Below are positions 61,454 to 64,000 of a stretch of 64,000 bases of DNA, piece by piece. The position numbers and the translations under genes are program-made. A model generated the notes under the pieces. The model searched no databases. It was given only the letters and a program-made list of their open reading frames with translations, and was not told the DNA's origin. Location: NCBI GenBank assembly GCA_020160935.1, contig JAIUPL010000008.1, forward strand, positions 169,800 through 233,799, written 5' to 3'. The stretch is from Bacteroidota bacterium. Its GTDB lineage: Bacteria; Bacteroidota; Bacteroidia; Chitinophagales; Saprospiraceae. Each line of letters starts with the position of its first letter. Position 1 is the stretch's first letter.

Positions 61454-61684
61454 GTTATGAGTTATGAGTTGGGGTGCTGTACTATTGGCATTGTTATTCA
61501 GGTTGAGGGGTTGAGGGGGTTGAGAGGTTGAGAGGTTGAGGGGTTGAGAGGGGCCTCTCCTCAACTCGCACAACCTCTCAACCCCCTCAACCTCTCAACT
61601 CCCTCAACCTCTCAACCCCCTCAACCTCTCAACCTGAATAACAATGCCCATAGTACAGCACCCCAACTCATAACTCATAACTCA
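61451..61684 (+). repeat. nested composite inverted repeat (TGAGTTA outside, GGTTGAG inside)
   Basis: Outer arms 61451-61507 and 61628-61684 are reverse complements over 57 nt with one mismatch. Inside lie heptad runs GGTTGAG (about 61501-61552) facing CTCAACC (about 61559-61635). Two unit families met elsewhere separately (for example 33714-33806 and 9295-9542) are combined here in one hairpin of about 230 nt. Confidence 0.92.
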
Positions 61685-61711
61685 TAACTCATAACTCTTT
61701 TCATATTTACC

Positions 61712-63862
61712 ATGAAAAAACTACTTGTCTACCTACTGTTTTTGCTTCCAGCCATTCTATCGGCACAGGGCATGTGGGTACCGCTTTTACTCGAAAAACA
61801 GAATGAAAAAGAGATGCGTTCGTTGGGTTTAAAACTCGATGCCGACGATATTTTTTCCAATTTCGAACCCAGCATCAAAGATGCCATTTGTCAGTTCGAC
61901 GGCGGCTGTACGGGTGAAATGATCTCGCCCGATGGACTGTTGCTTACCAACCACCACTGCGGATTTGATGCCATTCAGCAACTTTCCTCGCTGGAAAACA
62001 ATTACATCGAAAACGGGTATTGGGCCAAAAATCGTACCCAGGAACTGCCTGCCAATGGGGTGACCGCTTTGTTCATAAGCCGAATGGAAGATGTTACGGC
62101 GCTTGCTATGCAGGGTGTAACGACAGGTATGGCCGAAAAAGACCGGCAGTCGCAAATAGATAAAAACCTGGCCCAAATCAAGGCAAATACCAAGAAAGAG
62201 TCCTTTGAAGAAATAATGATCCGGCCGTTTTACAATGGCAATCAATACTACCTGTTTGTGACCAAAACGTTCAAGGATATTCGTTTTGTGGGCGCACCGC
62301 CGAGTAGCATTGGTAAATTTGGTTCCGACACCGACAACTGGGTGTGGCCGCGCCACACGGGCGATTTTTCCATGTTCCGCATCTATACAGATAAAAATGG
62401 CCACCCTGCGGAATACGCGGCAGATAACGTACCCTATCACCCGGCAAAATACCTGCCCATTTCACTCAAAGGTGTGCAGGAAGGCGATTTCACGATGGTA
62501 TATGGCTTTCCGGGCGCTACCAATGAATACCTCACGGAAGCAGCCGTGCGGCAGGTTGGCGATGTGCTCGATCCTGCCAAAGTTTCTATCCGCGACCGCG
62601 CGCTGAAAATCATGGACGGGTTTATGCGAAAAGACCCGGCTGTAAAAATTGCTTATGTCGCCCGTTATGCCTCTATTTCCAATGCATGGAAAAAATGGCT
62701 CGGCGAAATGCAGGGTCTGAAAACATACAAGGCCCTGGACAAAAAGAAAGAATACGAAGCGGAATTCACCCGCCGCATCGAGCAAAACCCCGACTGGAAA
62801 TACCGCTATGGCAATTTGCTGCCAAGGCTTCGCCAGTTATATCAAGACATAGAACCTTATGCGCTGGTGCGCGATGTGTACCTCGAAACCATGCTGCGCA
62901 ACAACGAAATCCTGGCCCAGGCGGCAGGATTGAGCAGTTGGCTGGATACGTATGAGAAAAACGGAGAAGCGTTCTTTATTACAAAAAAAGAAAGCGCAAC
63001 AGCCGGATTTGCTTCATTTTACAAAGACTATCGCCCTGAAGTAGATCAGGCTGTGCTGGCAGCCATGCTGGAAATGTATTCCGAAAAAGCAGGCTCCCAA
63101 TGGGGCGCTGCCGACCTGCAAATGATGGCCAAAGAAAAAGGCGGCTATCCGGCTTTATCAGCCTATATTTTTGAAAACAGCGCCTTTGTTTCGCAGGATA
63201 AAATGAACGCTGTGCTTTCAAAAAAACCGGCTGAAATTGTCCAAACCTTGAAGAATGACCCGGCCTACAAACTCTGGTCTGGTTTGCAACAATACTACGC
63301 CGCCAATATTCAGCCTAAAATTCAGGAGTTGCAACCCCAAATCAACCTCCTGCAACGGGAATACATGGCTGCTCAAATGGTGGTTTTCAAGGAAAAACGC
63401 TTCTTTCCCGATGCCAACAGCACCTTGCGCCTCACCTATGGCAAGGTGCGCAGTTATTCGCCCCGCGACGCTGTGCGCTATGAGCATCAGACATACCTCG
63501 ATGGCGTGATGGAAAAGTACATCCCCGGCGATTATGAATTCAATGTGCCGGAAAAACTCATAAGCCTTTGGAAATCAAAAGACTATGGTCAATATGCTAC
63601 CAAAGACGGCCGTTTGCCTGTGGCATTTATAGGTACCAACCACACCACTGGCGGCAATTCTGGCAGCCCGGCGCTCGATGCTAAAGGCAATATGATTGGC
63701 CTCAACTTCGACCGTGTCTGGGAAGGTACCATGAGCGACCTCAACTACGATCCGGCTATTTGCCGCAATATCATGGTCGATATCCGCTATGTCCTGTTTA
63801 TCATCGACAAACTGGGCGGAGCAGGGTATTTGTTGGATGAGATGAAGTTGGTAAGGAAATGA
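61712..63862 (+). CDS. S46-family dipeptidyl peptidase, DPP11-like
   Basis: 716 residues. Signal peptide (KKLLVYLLFLLPAILSAQ). Chymotrypsin-like catalytic residues: His in TNHHCGFDAIQ (about 85), Asp in the following region, and Ser in TGGNSGSPALDAKG (about 650). GMWVPLLLEKQNEKEM at the mature start is typical. Near residue 668 the sequence is FDRVWEG; an Arg at this position is associated with Asp/Glu-specific DPP11, versus Gly in DPP7, so acidic P1 specificity is inferred. Exported to the periplasm to make dipeptides for growth. Confidence 0.92.
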   Translation: MKKLLVYLLFLLPAILSAQGMWVPLLLEKQNEKEMRSLGLKLDADDIFSNFEPSIKDAICQFDGGCTGEMISPDGLLLTNHHCGFDAIQQLSSLENNYIENGYWAKNRTQELPANGVTALFISRMEDVTALAMQGVTTGMAEKDRQSQIDKNLAQIKANTKKESFEEIMIRPFYNGNQYYLFVTKTFKDIRFVGAPPSSIGKFGSDTDNWVWPRHTGDFSMFRIYTDKNGHPAEYAADNVPYHPAKYLPISLKGVQEGDFTMVYGFPGATNEYLTEAAVRQVGDVLDPAKVSIRDRALKIMDGFMRKDPAVKIAYVARYASISNAWKKWLGEMQGLKTYKALDKKKEYEAEFTRRIEQNPDWKYRYGNLLPRLRQLYQDIEPYALVRDVYLETMLRNNEILAQAAGLSSWLDTYEKNGEAFFITKKESATAGFASFYKDYRPEVDQAVLAAMLEMYSEKAGSQWGAADLQMMAKEKGGYPALSAYIFENSAFVSQDKMNAVLSKKPAEIVQTLKNDPAYKLWSGLQQYYAANIQPKIQELQPQINLLQREYMAAQMVVFKEKRFFPDANSTLRLTYGKVRSYSPRDAVRYEHQTYLDGVMEKYIPGDYEFNVPEKLISLWKSKDYGQYATKDGRLPVAFIGTNHTTGGNSGSPALDAKGNMIGLNFDRVWEGTMSDLNYDPAICRNIMVDIRYVLFIIDKLGGAGYLLDEMKLVRK

Positions 63863-63877
63863 GTTATGAGTTATGCC

Positions 63878-63923
63878 GAGTTTCATTAAGTCATAGTATC
63901 ATGAGTTTCAAAAAGTCGTAGTA
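63878..63923 (+). repeat. direct repeats at the probable edge of an insertion element
   Basis: GAGTTTCATTAAGTCATAGT (63878-63898) and GAGTTTCAAAAAGTCGTAGT (63903-63923) are direct near-copies 25 nt apart. They begin right where a TGAGTTA repeat (63860-63877) is broken off, which suggests the terminal region of an inserted element. Confidence 0.5.
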
Positions 63924-63948
63924 CTTGAATGCTAAAAATTGGCATTTG

Positions 63949-64000
63949 ATGAAGGCTACGACACAAGAAGAACGGCACCAGATAGCCCAAATGATAGAAC
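63949..64000 (+). CDS. start of a possible helix-turn-helix transposase (truncated by window edge)
   Basis: An ATG at 63949 opens MKATTQEERHQIAQMIE and runs off the window. The T.EER..IA.MI pattern resembles the N-terminal helix-turn-helix of IS30-like and related transposases. Only 17 residues are visible, so family assignment is weak; the flanking direct repeats support an insertion element. Confidence 0.3.
   Translation, partial: MKATTQEERHQIAQMIE

Overview
The window looks like the chromosome of a Bacteroidota bacterium, most likely of the Saprospiria/Chitinophagia type. Evidence is four TonB-dependent receptors with plug domains, two secreted proteins with type IX secretion (T9SS) C-terminal tails, an S46 dipeptidyl peptidase, bacillithiol synthesis, SusC/Oar-like architecture, promoters of the TAnnTTTG type rather than sigma-70 boxes, and almost no Shine-Dalgarno sequences. 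No rRNA, CRISPR array or prophage is visible.

Layout. 1-371: start of a mannosyl-3-phosphoglycerate synthase, running off the left edge. 609-5026: a lysyl-phosphatidylglycerol module, acvB/virJ-like lipase followed by mprF, with a degenerate tRNA-Lys(CUU)-like gene lodged between them (2295-2367); this is the observation I rate highest. 5094-7084: NTF2-like protein, GNAT and nitrilase. 7188-8852: Cys-rich exported protein and an OmpA protein. 8874-15212: an arsenic operon with a double ArsR operator (arsR, arsM, arsN2, a TonB receptor, acr3, metallophosphoesterase). 15408-19445: a variable region abutting the tmRNA gene ssrA, holding two copies of a membrane-anchored GIY-YIG-like protein plus small acidic partner, a third partner gene killed by a stop codon, an AT-rich lipoprotein gene, and a duplicated fragment of the ssrA 3' end. 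19735-32326: Oar-like receptor, T9SS lamin-tail protein, a beta-propeller protein, asnB with a Wzx-type flippase, and two exported proteins. 32503-39725: pgk, a TPP-riboswitch TonB receptor, a NadR-like P-loop protein and another receptor. 37431-46198 (minus): an iron-uptake-type operon (DUF4856-like, two imelysins, di-haem oxidoreductase, HTTM protein, TonB receptor). 46582-50448: giant FG-GAP/SprB-repeat T9SS protein. 50603-55974: uvrC, radical SAM, ABC exporter. 56069-59417: HAD phosphatase, GT-C membrane protein and small proteins. 59451-63862: bshB1, lipocalin-like lipoprotein, barnase/barstar, S46 peptidase. 63878-64000: probable edge of an insertion element.

A second theme is structural. 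At least ten intergenic gaps hold long inverted repeats (arms of about 30 to 60 bp) whose arms are themselves made of 7-9 nt tandem units (TGAGTTA, GGTTGAG, CTTGCCC, TGTTTTGG, ATTTACGATTTCCG, CACGGATT and others). Three copies share a homologous core with compensating base changes in the stem, one is nested inside another, one is present in only one copy of a duplicated segment (so these elements come and go), and one has become the coding sequence for a signal-peptide n-region. They often supply the stop codon of the gene before them and probably act as terminators or attenuators.
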